64,000 bases of DNA from Micavibrio aeruginosavorus (GCA_016432265.1 CP066681.1:310001-374000), one strand, 5' to 3'. Positions 18,270 to 26,582 are shown, counted from the stretch's first letter. Notes: generated by a model from the sequence alone, not told the origin. A program made the numbers and translations.

Positions 18270-18583
18270 CGACAGGTGGGCCTTGAAGGTTCTCGCAACC
18301 CGGCGGTTTCTTCGCGTACGCGGTTGGTGCGCTCGAAGAGGGTTTCCGTGGGCGCTGAGCCCGATGGGCACGCGCCCACGGGTTGCTGTAGAGGAGCCTG
18401 AGCCGCGCAAGCTTCCCTAAATCTCGAAGAGCAACTGCCGCCTTCGCTGGGGGAAAGCCGGTCTGCCGGGGCGGTCTGCGCCGGGCGGCGGGCCTGTTCG
18501 TTGCGTCGGTCAAGCTCAGCAGCAGACATCCCGGTTTCCCTCAGGACTTCTTCCCTGGTCAGTGGACGACCTTGTTTGGACAT
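18266..18583 (-). CDS. Small hypothetical protein (possible)
   Basis: 105-aa ORF with GGGGAGAG about 8 nt before its ATG. The N-terminal third (MSKQGRPLTREEVLRETGMS) looks like a genuine charged helical segment. The C-terminal two thirds are Pro/Cys/Arg/Gly-rich and coincide with a strongly structured GC-rich DNA segment (18346-18381), so that part may be non-conserved or RNA-like. No family recognised. It overlaps the SCP2 gene end by 4 nt. Confidence 0.45.
   Translation of the reverse strand: MSKQGRPLTREEVLRETGMSAAELDRRNEQARRPAQTAPADRLSPSEGGSCSSRFREACAAQAPLQQPVGACPSGSAPTETLFERTNRVREETAGLREPSRPTCR
18346..18381. other. Nested GC-rich hairpin
   Basis: A perfect 10-bp inverted repeat (CCGTGGGCGC / GCGCCCACGG) encloses a second one (GCCC GAT GGGC), giving a nearly fully paired 36-nt element inside the small minus-strand ORF. 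No T-run follows. It could be a structured RNA, a repeat element or coincidence in GC-rich sequence. Confidence 0.5.
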
Positions 18584-18696
18584 TGCTGATCTCTCCCCTG
18601 CAAATATTATGTGATTATTGTAACGGTAAAGACATAATAATTGGTAAATAATCTACCTCTGGACAGGCGGGGGCGGTATGCCCTAGCTCAATAGGG

Positions 18697-19260
18697 ATGA
18701 GTCTCTTTTTTCGCAGCCTGTGGGTTTATATTCTTTCATTTTTCCGCCCCCGCATCCGTGACATTCTGGACGTGGCGACGCTCGATTTTCATGTTCTGCC
18801 AAATGATCTTGATACCAACATCCACATGAATAATGGCCGCTACCTTACCATCATGGATCTGGGGCGGTTTGACCTGGTTCTAAGGACGGGGTTGCTCAAG
18901 CACATGATGAGAAAAAAGGCCATGCCGGTTCTCTCGGCGGCACAGGTGCGCTGGCGTCTATCGCTGAACCCGTTCCAGAAATTTACGCTCGAAACCCGCG
19001 TGGCGTGCTGGGACGATAAATGGGTCTACATGGAACAGCGCTTCATTATCCGGGGCGGTTCCAAGGACGGCGCGGTCGCGGCGATCGGGATCGTCAAGGG
19101 GAGCTTCTACAATACGATACAAAAAGCCACGGTGCCGACGCCTGAACTGCTACGCGCCCTTAATCTGGATAAACAAAGTCCGCCGATGCCGCAGCATATC
19201 CGGGAATGGCAAGTCGCCGAGGAACATTTGAAAGCGGTTACGGCAACAGATGTGCAATGA
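18697..19260 (+). CDS. Thioesterase-like hotdog-fold protein
   Basis: 187 aa. It resembles the 4HBT_2/THEM6-like group of acyl-CoA thioesterase-fold proteins: LDFHVLPNDLDTNIHMNNGRYL near residues 28-50 carries the DxNxHMNNGRY-type motif where hotdog enzymes hold the active-site Asp. An N-terminal hydrophobic stretch (FFRSLWVYILSFF) may anchor it to the membrane. The likely reaction is acyl-CoA hydrolysis; substrate unknown. It neighbours SCP2 and FadL genes. Convergent with fadL, sharing a bidirectional terminator. Confidence 0.82.
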   Translation: MSLFFRSLWVYILSFFRPRIRDILDVATLDFHVLPNDLDTNIHMNNGRYLTIMDLGRFDLVLRTGLLKHMMRKKAMPVLSAAQVRWRLSLNPFQKFTLETRVACWDDKWVYMEQRFIIRGGSKDGAVAAIGIVKGSFYNTIQKATVPTPELLRALNLDKQSPPMPQHIREWQVAEEHLKAVTATDVQ

Positions 19261-19271
19261 ACGCCGATCAT

Positions 19272-19298
19272 AAAAAACACCCGCCATGGCGGGTGTTT
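19272..19298 (-). terminator. Rho-independent terminator of the FadL-type gene
   Basis: An 11-bp stem (AAACACCCGCC/GGCGGGTGTTT, 2-nt centre) followed by T6 on the minus strand. On the plus strand TTTCG follows the stem, so it may also stop the thioesterase transcript. Confidence 0.9.
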
Positions 19299-19317
19299 CG
19301 ATGTAAGCGCGGGCGCT

Positions 19318-20583
19318 TTAGAATTTATAGCTGAACCCTGCCGCCAGCAGGCCGACATGGCCTTTTGTATCCGCCCTGACGACGGCTGATCCGCTATTGC
19401 GTGTAACATTGATCTCCTCGCTGGCGATGTTGATATACCCGGCTGCAAGGTCGATATCCCAGTGTTCGTTCACTGCATAGGTCGTACCCACAGTGAACCA
19501 TGTGCGGTCGCCGTCGGGAGTACGGCTGGTGCGGTATTCGTCAGTGGTCGGCGTCTGGTCGTACTGGATGCCACCGCGGAATGTCCATGTATCGTTCATC
19601 ACATATTCGGCGCCGATCGCAAATGCCCATGAGGGCTGGTAATTCTGCACGACGTTGCTGAGGGTCGTCCCGGCGTTGCTTTTGGCGCGAATCTCATCAA
19701 ACTCGTTCCAGCCGAACCACATGGCCTGCCCCATTACTTTCCATTGAGGATCCAGTTGCTGGGCGATCCCGAAGGTGGCTATGTCCGGCAGGTTGAGCTG
19801 CGCGTTCCCCAAGGTGTTGGAGTTGCCAGCCAGCAATCCTTCCACTTTGATGCGGCCCTGCAAATTATGATTCATCTTGGAGCGGTAATGAGCGGCCAAG
19901 GTCGTCCCGTCCCACGGCCTGACCTGAATGCCGGCGTGGAAACCTGCGCTCAGATCGTCACCTTCCAACGTGCTGACGCCGATCCCGGCGGCGCCGGCAT
20001 TGATATCGGCTTTCAGCGTCGCATCGGCGTATTGAATGTCGATTCCGGCGCCAATCGAAATGTTTTCGTCCACTTTAACGGCAACCGAAGGCGACACGTT
20101 GATTGTCGTCAACTCGGTTTCGGTTGAATCGTAGCGCCCGAACCAGCCGGCATCATATTCATTGGCAAGGCCGAAGGGGGCGTTGACGCTGATCCCCGCC
20201 CAGAGAAAGTCCTGAATCAGCGGGTAGACAGCCGCTAAGGTGGGCACCGGGGTTGCGGAGTAAGGGTTGCCCCCGTCGCCTGTGCCGCTAAAGGAAACAC
20301 CGCCGAAAGTGGTGCCGGTGTTGGTTAGTTCCGATTCCGGCATCAGCAAGGTCGCACCCATGGTCAGGGTGGGGCGGTTGATTTGCGTCATCCCCGCAGG
20401 GTTGTAATAAACAACCGTAGCGTCATCCAGAACAGTTGAAGCGCCCGAGAAGGCGTAACCCAGTCCGGTGATGGAGCTTTCTTGGATATAAAAACCGGCG
20501 GCTTTCGCGTCTGCAACGATACAAATCAAGCCCAGACTGATCGTGGTGACGAGAAGCGCTTTACGGGTGCAAGAGACAGACAT
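19318..20583 (-). CDS. FadL/OmpP1/TodX-family outer-membrane porin
   Basis: 421 aa. Imports long-chain fatty acids or other hydrophobic compounds across the outer membrane. A signal peptide (residues about 1-29, ending AKAA) precedes GFYIQESSITGLGYAFSG, the family N-terminal hatch region, then VVYYNPAGMTQ, a signature of FadL relatives. The rest alternates in a beta-barrel pattern and ends in a C-terminal Phe (AAGFSYKF), as expected for BAM recognition. GGAGG lies 7 nt before the ATG. It fits with the beta-oxidation genes upstream. Confidence 0.93.
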   Translation of the reverse strand: MSVSCTRKALLVTTISLGLICIVADAKAAGFYIQESSITGLGYAFSGASTVLDDATVVYYNPAGMTQINRPTLTMGATLLMPESELTNTGTTFGGVSFSGTGDGGNPYSATPVPTLAAVYPLIQDFLWAGISVNAPFGLANEYDAGWFGRYDSTETELTTINVSPSVAVKVDENISIGAGIDIQYADATLKADINAGAAGIGVSTLEGDDLSAGFHAGIQVRPWDGTTLAAHYRSKMNHNLQGRIKVEGLLAGNSNTLGNAQLNLPDIATFGIAQQLDPQWKVMGQAMWFGWNEFDEIRAKSNAGTTLSNVVQNYQPSWAFAIGAEYVMNDTWTFRGGIQYDQTPTTDEYRTSRTPDGDRTWFTVGTTYAVNEHWDIDLAAGYINIASEEINVTRNSGSAVVRADTKGHVGLLAAGFSYKF

Positions 20584-20731
20584 GAGGAACCTCCGGATGC
20601 AGATGATGTTTACTATGTCGGTAAATCTTTTTCTTCGTCATTCTATGCGGATTTTGACGACATCCAAACAGCAAACCGCCAAGGTGCCGCAAAAAATCGT
20701 ACGCAGGGGAAATTATATGAATACAGCCGTA

Positions 20732-21361
20732 TCAGGGTTGGGCCATAGCCCTGCGAATGGTGCCGACCATTTGTTCCGGCGTTTCCTTGCTATGGAAAAG
20801 ATGAAGCACGCGATTATCGGGCGCTATAAAATAGACCAGCGCCGAGTGGTTCATCGTGTAATCGGTCAAACCGGGATCGGCGCTTTTTGCGGAATAAACT
20901 TTGAAAATTTCTTCCATATGCCTGATTTGATCGACGCTGCCAGTGAGGCCGATGAAACGTTCATCGAAGCGGCTCAGGTATTCCTTCAGGACTGTTGGCG
21001 TGTCGCGCTCGGGGTCGATCGTGACAAAGAGCGGCTTGATGCGGGTGGCATCGTCTCCCAAGCCCTGCAGCACCAGCGAAAGACGCTTGATCTCCGTCGG
21101 GCATATATCGGGGCAAAAGGTGAAGCCGAAAAACATCAGGCGGAACGATCCGGTAAGATCCTTGTCGCTGACAGTCTGTCCGTTATGGTCGATTAGCGTC
21201 CAGGATCCGCCCAGTCCCTCGACTCCTGCCGTTGTTGCCGCAGAGGCTGATGTTCGGGTCGCAGGCGCTGCCGGGATCGTTGATTTCAACGTCATGAATA
21301 AGACACTCGCGAGAATAACAAGCAGGGCGGCGATTAATATCTGGAAATGTTGTTTCTTCAT
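20732..21361 (-). CDS. SCO1/SenC-family copper chaperone
   Basis: About 209 aa from ATG 21361 (MKKQHFQIL); an ATG four codons earlier is possible. It has an N-terminal membrane anchor (residues 6-23) and a periplasmic thioredoxin-like domain with the copper-binding pair in FCPDICPTE (Cys83, Cys87) and a third ligand His172 in NHSALVYFI. It helps deliver Cu(A) copper to cytochrome c oxidase or acts in redox sensing. No oxidase genes are in the window. Monocistronic, between fadL and the phoH-like gene. Confidence 0.92.
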   Translation of the reverse strand: MKKQHFQILIAALLVILASVLFMTLKSTIPAAPATRTSASAATTAGVEGLGGSWTLIDHNGQTVSDKDLTGSFRLMFFGFTFCPDICPTEIKRLSLVLQGLGDDATRIKPLFVTIDPERDTPTVLKEYLSRFDERFIGLTGSVDQIRHMEEIFKVYSAKSADPGLTDYTMNHSALVYFIAPDNRVLHLFHSKETPEQMVGTIRRAMAQP

Positions 21362-21421
21362 GACCTGATACATACTGCCGCGGCTGGTGTCGAATCAAGG
21401 TTTATTCAGCCTGTCGCAGGT

Positions 21422-21454
21422 TAAAAAAAGCCCTGTGCGGCAAGCCGCACAGGG
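21422..21454 (-). terminator. Rho-independent terminator of the PhoH-like gene
   Basis: An 11-bp stem CCCTGTGCGGC / GCCGCACAGGG with AA at the centre, followed on the minus strand by T7. It lies about 50 nt beyond the PhoH stop. Confidence 0.93.
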
Positions 21455-21502
21455 GTAAGGTGCATCAAAGACAGGAGGAGATTGCCTGTTTTTAAAAGCG
21501 GT

Positions 21503-22255
21503 TCAGAGGACATCGAGCATTTTCGATACCAGCGGATGCCGGACGATATCGGCCGTTTGCAAGCGCACCACGCCGATGTCGGGAATTTTGGAAAGACGGT
21601 TGGCTGTTTCGGCCAGCCCCGAGAGTCCGTCAAGCAGATCCGATTGGTGAGGGTCGCCTGTAATAACCATCGTCGAATTCCACCCCAGTCGCGAGAGCAG
21701 CATCTTGAGTTGCTGGTAGGTGCAGTTCTGGGCTTCGTCGATCACGACAAAAGCGTTATTGAGTGTCCGTCCGCGCATGAAGCCGACAGGCGCAATTTCG
21801 ATCGTACCTTCTTCAAGATATTGGCGGACGCGCTTGCCACCCAGGCGGTCGCCCAGTGCATCGTAAAGCGGACGCAAGTAAGGGGCCATTTTCTCATGCA
21901 TGTCGCCGGGCAGGTATCCGATCGATTCTCCGGCTTCCATGGCCGGGCGCGAGAGAATAATCCGTTCGACTTCACCTTTCTCCAGTTTTTCAACGGCGGC
22001 GGCGATTGCCAGATAAGTTTTTCCGGTTCCGGCGGGGCCGATTGCCAGCGTCAGGTTATAGGTATTGATGGCGTTCATCAGTTCCTGTTGCCCTTCTGTG
22101 CGGGCGCGGACGTTCTTGACGTATTTTTTATCGCGTTGCTCGTCGATCCGGTCTTCCAAGGGGTGCCAGTCAAAGTCATCGAACGCCGGATGAATGACAT
22201 TTCCTTCCCTTACTGGCCGTTGATTGGTTTTGCTGCGGCGGGGCTTCTTGGACAT
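21503..22255 (-). CDS. PhoH-family ATPase
   Basis: 250 aa cytoplasmic P-loop protein. Walker A GPAGTGKT at residues 73-80, Walker B FVVIDEAQN with helicase-like context, ITGDPHQSDL as motif III. The N-terminal 55 residues are basic and lack the KH-like domain of the longer ybeZ-type PhoH. Family members are linked to RNA metabolism, but the role of this short form is unknown. CAGGAGA precedes the ATG. Usually ybeZ-type PhoH sits next to ybeY; that gene is absent here, arguing for the stand-alone paralogue. Confidence 0.88.
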   Translation of the reverse strand: MSKKPRRSKTNQRPVREGNVIHPAFDDFDWHPLEDRIDEQRDKKYVKNVRARTEGQQELMNAINTYNLTLAIGPAGTGKTYLAIAAAVEKLEKGEVERIILSRPAMEAGESIGYLPGDMHEKMAPYLRPLYDALGDRLGGKRVRQYLEEGTIEIAPVGFMRGRTLNNAFVVIDEAQNCTYQQLKMLLSRLGWNSTMVITGDPHQSDLLDGLSGLAETANRLSKIPDIGVVRLQTADIVRHPLVSKMLDVL

Positions 22256-22705
22256 GTCAGTCTCCTGGGTTTGTAAGGTGGGACGAAATAGGTCGCTTTA
22301 TACGGATACCGGAAGGGTATCAGCACGGAGGAGGGCGGCAGGCGGGAGGCGAAGTGACAAGGAACTTTCCGGTGCTTTTGGGAGGGGCACCGGAACGCAC
22401 GGTCAGAACGTGGGGTTCAGGGAGTGAGGGCAATGATTGTCCTTGATAAGAACCGTTCCTTGTTTTTGATTCTATCTGATTCGGACGGGATCACCTAGAG
22501 CGAATCATAACAAAACGTGCTGTATCGTTATGTCTGGCGTGGCGGACAATGCGGTCAAATGGATTTCAGGCAAACTATGACGGGATCATGGCAATATCAG
22601 GGCAACACTTTGATATAAAAAGAAAATTTATCATATACCCTTTACAAATCTTTTTCCCGGAGCCACATTCCTTTCGTTTCCACATTCATGCAAGGAGCCT
22701 GACAC
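22256..22705. other. 450-bp divergent intergenic region with hairpin and GANTC cluster
   Basis: No coding sequence is seen. It contains a 9-bp GC-rich hairpin (TTCCGGTGC 22367-22375, GCACCGGAA 22387-22395), probably in the PhoH 5' leader. It also has three GANTC sites within 39 nt (22468, 22478, 22502), the last two forming the inverted repeat TGATTCG (22477-22483) / CGAATCA (22501-22507). The fasciclin ribosome binding site AAGGAG is at the right end. Confidence 0.6.
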
Positions 22706-23311
22706 ATGAAAAAACTGATTTTGGGTACAGCCGCCGTGATTGTTCTCGGCCTGAGCCCCGCCTACGCTGAAGACCATGGCCATGCCACTGAAGCGGCGTC
22801 GCCCGTAACCGACGCGGCGTCCGTAGCCGCTGAGACCGTCCAAGCCCAGACCGTGGCCGATGTTGTTGCCGCCGATCCCCGCTACAACATGTTTGTGGGG
22901 CTGTTGCAGGGGGCGGGCATGATCGATACATTGAAGGGCGAAGGCCCCTTCACCGTGTTTGCACCGGTAAACGATGCATTTCTTAAGCTGGAACCAAGCG
23001 TACTGGCTGATCTTTCTAAGCCTGAAAACGCCGAGAAGCTGCAAAATATCCTGAAATATCATGTTGTTCCGGGCAAGATCGCTGCTGCTGACGCCAAGGG
23101 CGCGGCTGTGGATCTGACCACGGTACAATCAGGCGTTCTGAAAGTTGATGGTACGGGTGAGCAGGTGAAAGTGGGCGACGCTTTGGTTGTGCAGGCCGAT
23201 GTTGCGGCTTCCAACGGCTTGATCCATGCGATTGACACGGTTCTGACTCCGCCCGTGGTTGAAACGACCCCTGCCGGAGCTGCGCCGGCGGAGGCGCCGA
23301 AAGCTGAGTAA
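22706..23311 (+). CDS. Secreted fasciclin (FAS1) domain protein
   Basis: 201 aa. A signal peptide ending AYA-E (about residue 21) leads into a short Ala-rich linker and one FAS1 domain (about residues 48-188). The H1-like box is GPFTVFAPVNDAFLKL, the middle ILKYHVVPGKI, and the H2-like box NGLIHAIDTVLTP. The C-terminus is Pro/Ala-rich. FAS1 proteins act in adhesion or cell-envelope contacts. AAGGAG precedes the ATG and an intrinsic terminator follows, so it is monocistronic. Confidence 0.93.
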   Translation: MKKLILGTAAVIVLGLSPAYAEDHGHATEAASPVTDAASVAAETVQAQTVADVVAADPRYNMFVGLLQGAGMIDTLKGEGPFTVFAPVNDAFLKLEPSVLADLSKPENAEKLQNILKYHVVPGKIAAADAKGAAVDLTTVQSGVLKVDGTGEQVKVGDALVVQADVAASNGLIHAIDTVLTPPVVETTPAGAAPAEAPKAE

Positions 23312-23328
23312 CCTTTGCAATAGTCGTG

Positions 23329-23358
23329 AAAGCCCCGCATGATGCGGGGCTTTTTCTT
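23329..23358 (+). terminator. Rho-independent terminator of the fasciclin gene
   Basis: AAAGCCCCGCAT / ATGCGGGGCTTT with a 1-nt centre, then T-rich sequence. Strong, and well placed just after the stop. Confidence 0.95.
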
Positions 23359-23407
23359 TGCGGGACTGAAATTTGCGCGGTGGCTTGCGTTTGCGTTAGA
23401 TTGCGTT

Positions 23408-23824
23408 ATGAGCGGTTCTTATCGATTTCTGAACATGTCCCGATTGGCGCAATTCTTTACTGTACTGGCGCTGGGCGGCGCTGTTGGTGTGGCGAGCGTG
23501 GAGTATTTTCTCGATAATACCCCGTCGTTATCGGTGGAAGGCCGGCGAATTAAACACGACATATTGGAACGGTTGGCAAATTCGGGAGTGCGTACTGACC
23601 CGTTTGATGACTGTGCCGCGCACTATATTGCCCATCAGCAAAGCGAACGTCAGACGGTTCGAGAAAGTTTTCGTCAGCGGGCAAGCGCTGAAGGCGTAGT
23701 TGAAGATGAAATTGCCCGCGTGATCGGCGCTGATCAGGCAAAAGACGCTCCGTACGCCTTGTATGTATTCATGGCATGTCGCAGCGGTCGGAAGCCGGAA
23801 GTCTTCGATCCTAAAATGTTCTGA
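23408..23824 (+). CDS. Hypothetical membrane-anchored protein
   Basis: About 138 aa from ATG 23408 (MSGSYRFLNM); open frame extends into the fasciclin terminator, so the earlier ATG is unlikely. One hydrophobic segment (residues about 13-30, FFTVLALGGAVGVASV), then a polar domain with two Cys (DDCAAHYIAHQQS, FMACRSGRK) that might form a disulfide in the periplasm. No family recognised. Followed by a strong terminator. Confidence 0.65.
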   Translation: MSGSYRFLNMSRLAQFFTVLALGGAVGVASVEYFLDNTPSLSVEGRRIKHDILERLANSGVRTDPFDDCAAHYIAHQQSERQTVRESFRQRASAEGVVEDEIARVIGADQAKDAPYALYVFMACRSGRKPEVFDPKMF

Positions 23825-23827
23825 AGA

Positions 23828-23860
23828 AAAAACCCCCGCTCTTGCAGGGGGTTTTTCTTT
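23828..23860. terminator. Bidirectional Rho-independent terminator
   Basis: AAAAACCCCC / GGGGGTTTTT with a 9-nt loop sits between convergent genes; A-run before and T-run after let it work on both strands. Confidence 0.92.
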
Positions 23861-23872
23861 GTTCGCTTGCGA

Positions 23873-24376
23873 TTATCGGCATGAAAGCTGGGATGGGCCG
23901 CCCATCAGACGCCTGAGGGTCGTGCTGGCGCGTTCTAGGAAACCAGGCGTACTTTCACGATCCAGAATTCCGGCAAAATTCTTGGTATTGGCTTCGCCAT
24001 CCAGTTCAGGAGAGCCGTTGCGCGCGCTATCGAATACCACAGCCACCTTCTGGTTGAGCGAGAATTTCCCTTCGCCGACCTGTCTGACATACCACCGTTG
24101 CGCGCTTTCGCGCATATCGTCGGTATCTAGCTGGTTCATGTCGACCTCCATCGAGGCGCCTTCGCCGCAGGCGATGCCTGTATCCGGTTGAACATGCACT
24201 TGCAGCGGCATCCCGTTATTGCGTTCGCCACGGAAAATGAAGACTGTCATTTCTCCATGGTGATAAGGCCCGCGCAAATAGGCGGCGGCGGCGGCTTCGA
24301 TATCTTCGGCCTTAGCGCAGGTTGCAAACGCCTGATCCAGAGTGGGTGAATCGGTTGCGGGTTTTGGGTTGCTCAT
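23873..24376 (-). CDS. Hypothetical cytoplasmic protein
   Basis: About 167 aa from ATG 24376 (MSNPKPATDSPTLDQAF), supported by AGGAAAGAG upstream; an ATG at 24439 is possible but lacks a good site. Acidic, no signal peptide or membrane segment. Segments such as MTVFIFRGERNNGMPLQVHVQP and FSLNQKVAVVFD suggest a small alpha/beta fold. No family recognised. Confidence 0.65.
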   Translation of the reverse strand: MSNPKPATDSPTLDQAFATCAKAEDIEAAAAAYLRGPYHHGEMTVFIFRGERNNGMPLQVHVQPDTGIACGEGASMEVDMNQLDTDDMRESAQRWYVRQVGEGKFSLNQKVAVVFDSARNGSPELDGEANTKNFAGILDRESTPGFLERASTTLRRLMGGPSQLSCR

Positions 24377-24776
24377 GATGTTTCTCTTTCCTGTATCTTT
24401 GTATTGCGCAATCTTTGTCGGGGGTATGGATGTTGCCACATCCCTGCTGCGGGCGTTCCCCTGACCTTCGCTGGTTTCTTTTGAACTTCCGATCGTATCT
24501 GGAAGGCTGGCAGATGCCCGTTAACAGCCCCTTTATCAGGGAGGTCAAAAAAGCCGACGGTGAAGGGGAAAAGGAGAGTTGTATTGGCGCTAGGCGCCAA
24601 TAAGCAGAAGACCGGAAATGACGAGGCGTTGGGATACCATAAAATTGTTTATGCCGATTTATGTGGCTACTCGTCAAGAAAATTCTATTTTTAATCCTGA
24701 TTGAGGCTAAAAGCGTAATAAAATTGCGCTATGAGAGAGTTGCCGCCACCGGGCGCAAGGGGTTAGTCTGGCGGCT
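24377..24776. other. 400-bp divergent intergenic region
   Basis: No convincing gene. It contains a perfect 9-bp inverted repeat with a 3-nt loop (TATTGGCGC 24582-24590, GCGCCAATA 24594-24602) without a T-run. A 62-codon plus-strand ORF (24415-24603) spans it but has no ribosome binding site and an atypical composition. Promoters for both flanking genes must lie here. Confidence 0.4.
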
Positions 24777-25469
24777 ATGAAGCTTGCGTCTTTTCTTTAT
24801 TCCTCCCGCTTATGGTGCGTTTATATCCCCTCGCTGTTGCTGATGGTGCAACTGGTGGTCGAACTGACTGTTTCAGGGGCTGCGCATGTCAATCTGCATA
24901 CCGAAAACGGCCCGATCGAAACCATGCAATTCGTCTTGTTGGCGCTGGCGTTTGCGGTATCGGTACGGCTGCTTTGGCGTTTGCGTTTTCGGCGGCCTGT
25001 CGGACTTAGCCTTTGGGTGCTATTGGCGGTGTTGGGGTGCTTTTATGTCGCGGGAGAGGAAGTTAGCTGGGGTCAGCATTTCCTCAACTGGGATACCCCT
25101 GAATACTGGAAAGCCCTGAACGATCAGGAGGAAACCAATTTGCACAATACATCGGCCTGGCTTGACCAGAAACCGCGTTTATTGCTGGAAATTGGGGTGT
25201 TGATTGGCGGCTTGCTGATCCCGCTTTATCGCCGGATGGGCCGGCGGGCGTTACCGTCATGGCTGGCGCCGATCTCCCCGCCGGATCGCCTGTTTCCGGT
25301 CGCCTTGATTGTTCTTCTGATCAAACTAGCTGATAAGCTGGGCGATGCAGCAGGATCGCCCCTGTTCGAACGGGCGAGTGAGGTGATCGAGTTTTATCTC
25401 TATTACTTTATTCTCCTTTATATGATTTATATCAGGCGCGTCTTGCCCACTTACCTGAAGAAGGAATAA
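24777..25469 (+). CDS. Polytopic membrane protein of unknown function
   Basis: 230 aa with about six hydrophobic segments. A distinctive block, AGEEVSWGQHFLNWDTPEYW (about residues 91-110), with paired Glu, Trp and His is the most conserved-looking part and recalls a family of uncharacterised bacterial membrane proteins. The FMN reductase gene starts 2 nt after the stop, so the two are translationally linked. A redox or quinone link is possible from that coupling but unproven. Confidence 0.75.
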   Translation: MKLASFLYSSRLWCVYIPSLLLMVQLVVELTVSGAAHVNLHTENGPIETMQFVLLALAFAVSVRLLWRLRFRRPVGLSLWVLLAVLGCFYVAGEEVSWGQHFLNWDTPEYWKALNDQEETNLHNTSAWLDQKPRLLLEIGVLIGGLLIPLYRRMGRRALPSWLAPISPPDRLFPVALIVLLIKLADKLGDAAGSPLFERASEVIEFYLYYFILLYMIYIRRVLPTYLKKE

Positions 25470-25471
25470 AC

Positions 25472-26161
25472 ATGATGAAGATTGCTGTTGTCGTCGGTAG
25501 CTTGCGTAAAAATTCCTATAATAAAAAGCTGGCGCGGGCGCTTGAGAAACTGGCCATGGGCAAGATGTCTTTCACTTATGTAGACATTGCGTCTTTGCCG
25601 TTGTTCAACCAGGATCTTGAGGCCGATCTTCCTCCGGCCGTGATGAAACTGAAAGCGGACATTGAATCTGCCGATGGCGTGCTGTTTGTGACGCCTGAAT
25701 ATAACCGGTCGATCCCCGGGGTTCTCAAGAACGCGATTGACTGGGCTTCGCGCCCTTACGGGCAGAGTTCATGGGCGGGTAGACCTGCCGCTATCTGCGG
25801 TACGTCCCCAGGGGCGATTGGCACGGCTGTGGCGCAGATGCACTTGCGCTCGATCGCCAGTGGTTTTCTTGATATGCCGGTATTAGGGCAGCCCGAAATC
25901 TATATTACCTATAAAGATGAATATTTTGACGCCGATCAGAATGTTGTCAACGATGCGACCCGCAAGTTCCTTCAGGGTTTTCTTGATAAATTTGCAAGCT
26001 GGGTGGCGCTGCATGCCGCTGCATGCCGCTGCGCGCCGCGATATAGCCGCTTAAGGCGAAATATATCCCAAGGATCGGCAAGGCTGTACCGTCATACCAC
26101 TGAACCCCGGTTTTATAAAAGGAGGCGGATATGCGGCTTTTTTTGTTTGTGGCCTGCTTGA
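25472..26161 (+). CDS. NADPH-dependent FMN reductase family protein, C-terminus frameshifted
   Basis: Flavodoxin-like quinone/azo/chromate reductase type. N-terminal VVVGSLRKNSYN binds the FMN phosphate; VLFVTPEYNRSIPGVLKNAIDW is the family hallmark. The family is usually near 185 aa; here the frame is 229 aa. After about residue 183 the sequence turns Arg/Cys-rich and unlike the family. At 26008-26037 the 10-bp unit GCTGCATGCC is present twice plus a variant copy. Removing one unit restores an ending ALHAAARRDIAA and a TAA at codon 191. The present tail runs 31 nt into the next gene. Probably an altered but still active enzyme, or a sequencing artefact. Confidence 0.85.
   Translation: MMKIAVVVGSLRKNSYNKKLARALEKLAMGKMSFTYVDIASLPLFNQDLEADLPPAVMKLKADIESADGVLFVTPEYNRSIPGVLKNAIDWASRPYGQSSWAGRPAAICGTSPGAIGTAVAQMHLRSIASGFLDMPVLGQPEIYITYKDEYFDADQNVVNDATRKFLQGFLDKFASWVALHAAACRCAPRYSRLRRNISQGSARLYRHTTEPRFYKRRRICGFFCLWPA
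26008..26037 (+). repeat. 10-bp tandem repeat causing a frameshift
   Basis: GCTGCATGCC at 26008-26017 and 26018-26027, then GCTGCGCGCC at 26028-26037. Because the unit is not a multiple of three, a change of one copy switches the reading frame of the FMN reductase C-terminus. Confidence 0.85.
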
Positions 26162-26562
26162 GTTTTTTCCTGTTGCCGGCAGCAGCTTTTGCCCTGAGCT
26201 GTGCACCGCCCTCCGACCCTGATGCTGTGCCGCAGAACGAATTGATCGTGCGGGCGAAGGTTGTCGAGCGCCAGGTGGAGCCCCATATCCCCTTGCTTGA
26301 GAAACGGCACAGGATGGATGATATTGTGACATTTGAGGTTCTGGCCTTCTACAAGGCGCCGGTCGGGAAACCGAAGATAATTAAGGCGCGCTTCTCACCT
26401 TTCTTCAAAAGCTGGGGGCCTGATTTGCGGCCGGGTCAGGAGGGGGAATACCTCTTCAATCGTCGGGGAGATGGCGGCTGGGATTATGCCGGCCCCGGCG
26501 GGTGCACCTATATCAGCGAGAAGGCCTGGAATATTCTGCGCCGGAAGCAGATTGCGCCTTAA
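26131..26562 (+). CDS. Small secreted protein
   Basis: 143 aa, with AAAAGGAGG about 7 nt before the ATG. Signal peptide MRLFLFVACLSFFLLPAAAFA with cleavage near ALS-C. The mature part starts with Cys and has a beta-rich pattern (LIVRAKVVERQ, VTFEVLAFYKAP, EGEYLFNRRGDGG) reminiscent of NTR/TIMP-like small domains, with a second Cys (GGCTYIS) for a possible disulfide. The lipobox match is poor, so a lipoprotein is less likely. Family not established. Confidence 0.75.
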   Translation: MRLFLFVACLSFFLLPAAAFALSCAPPSDPDAVPQNELIVRAKVVERQVEPHIPLLEKRHRMDDIVTFEVLAFYKAPVGKPKIIKARFSPFFKSWGPDLRPGQEGEYLFNRRGDGGWDYAGPGGCTYISEKAWNILRRKQIAP

Positions 26563-26582
26563 GAGGATCTCTCCATGAATAA

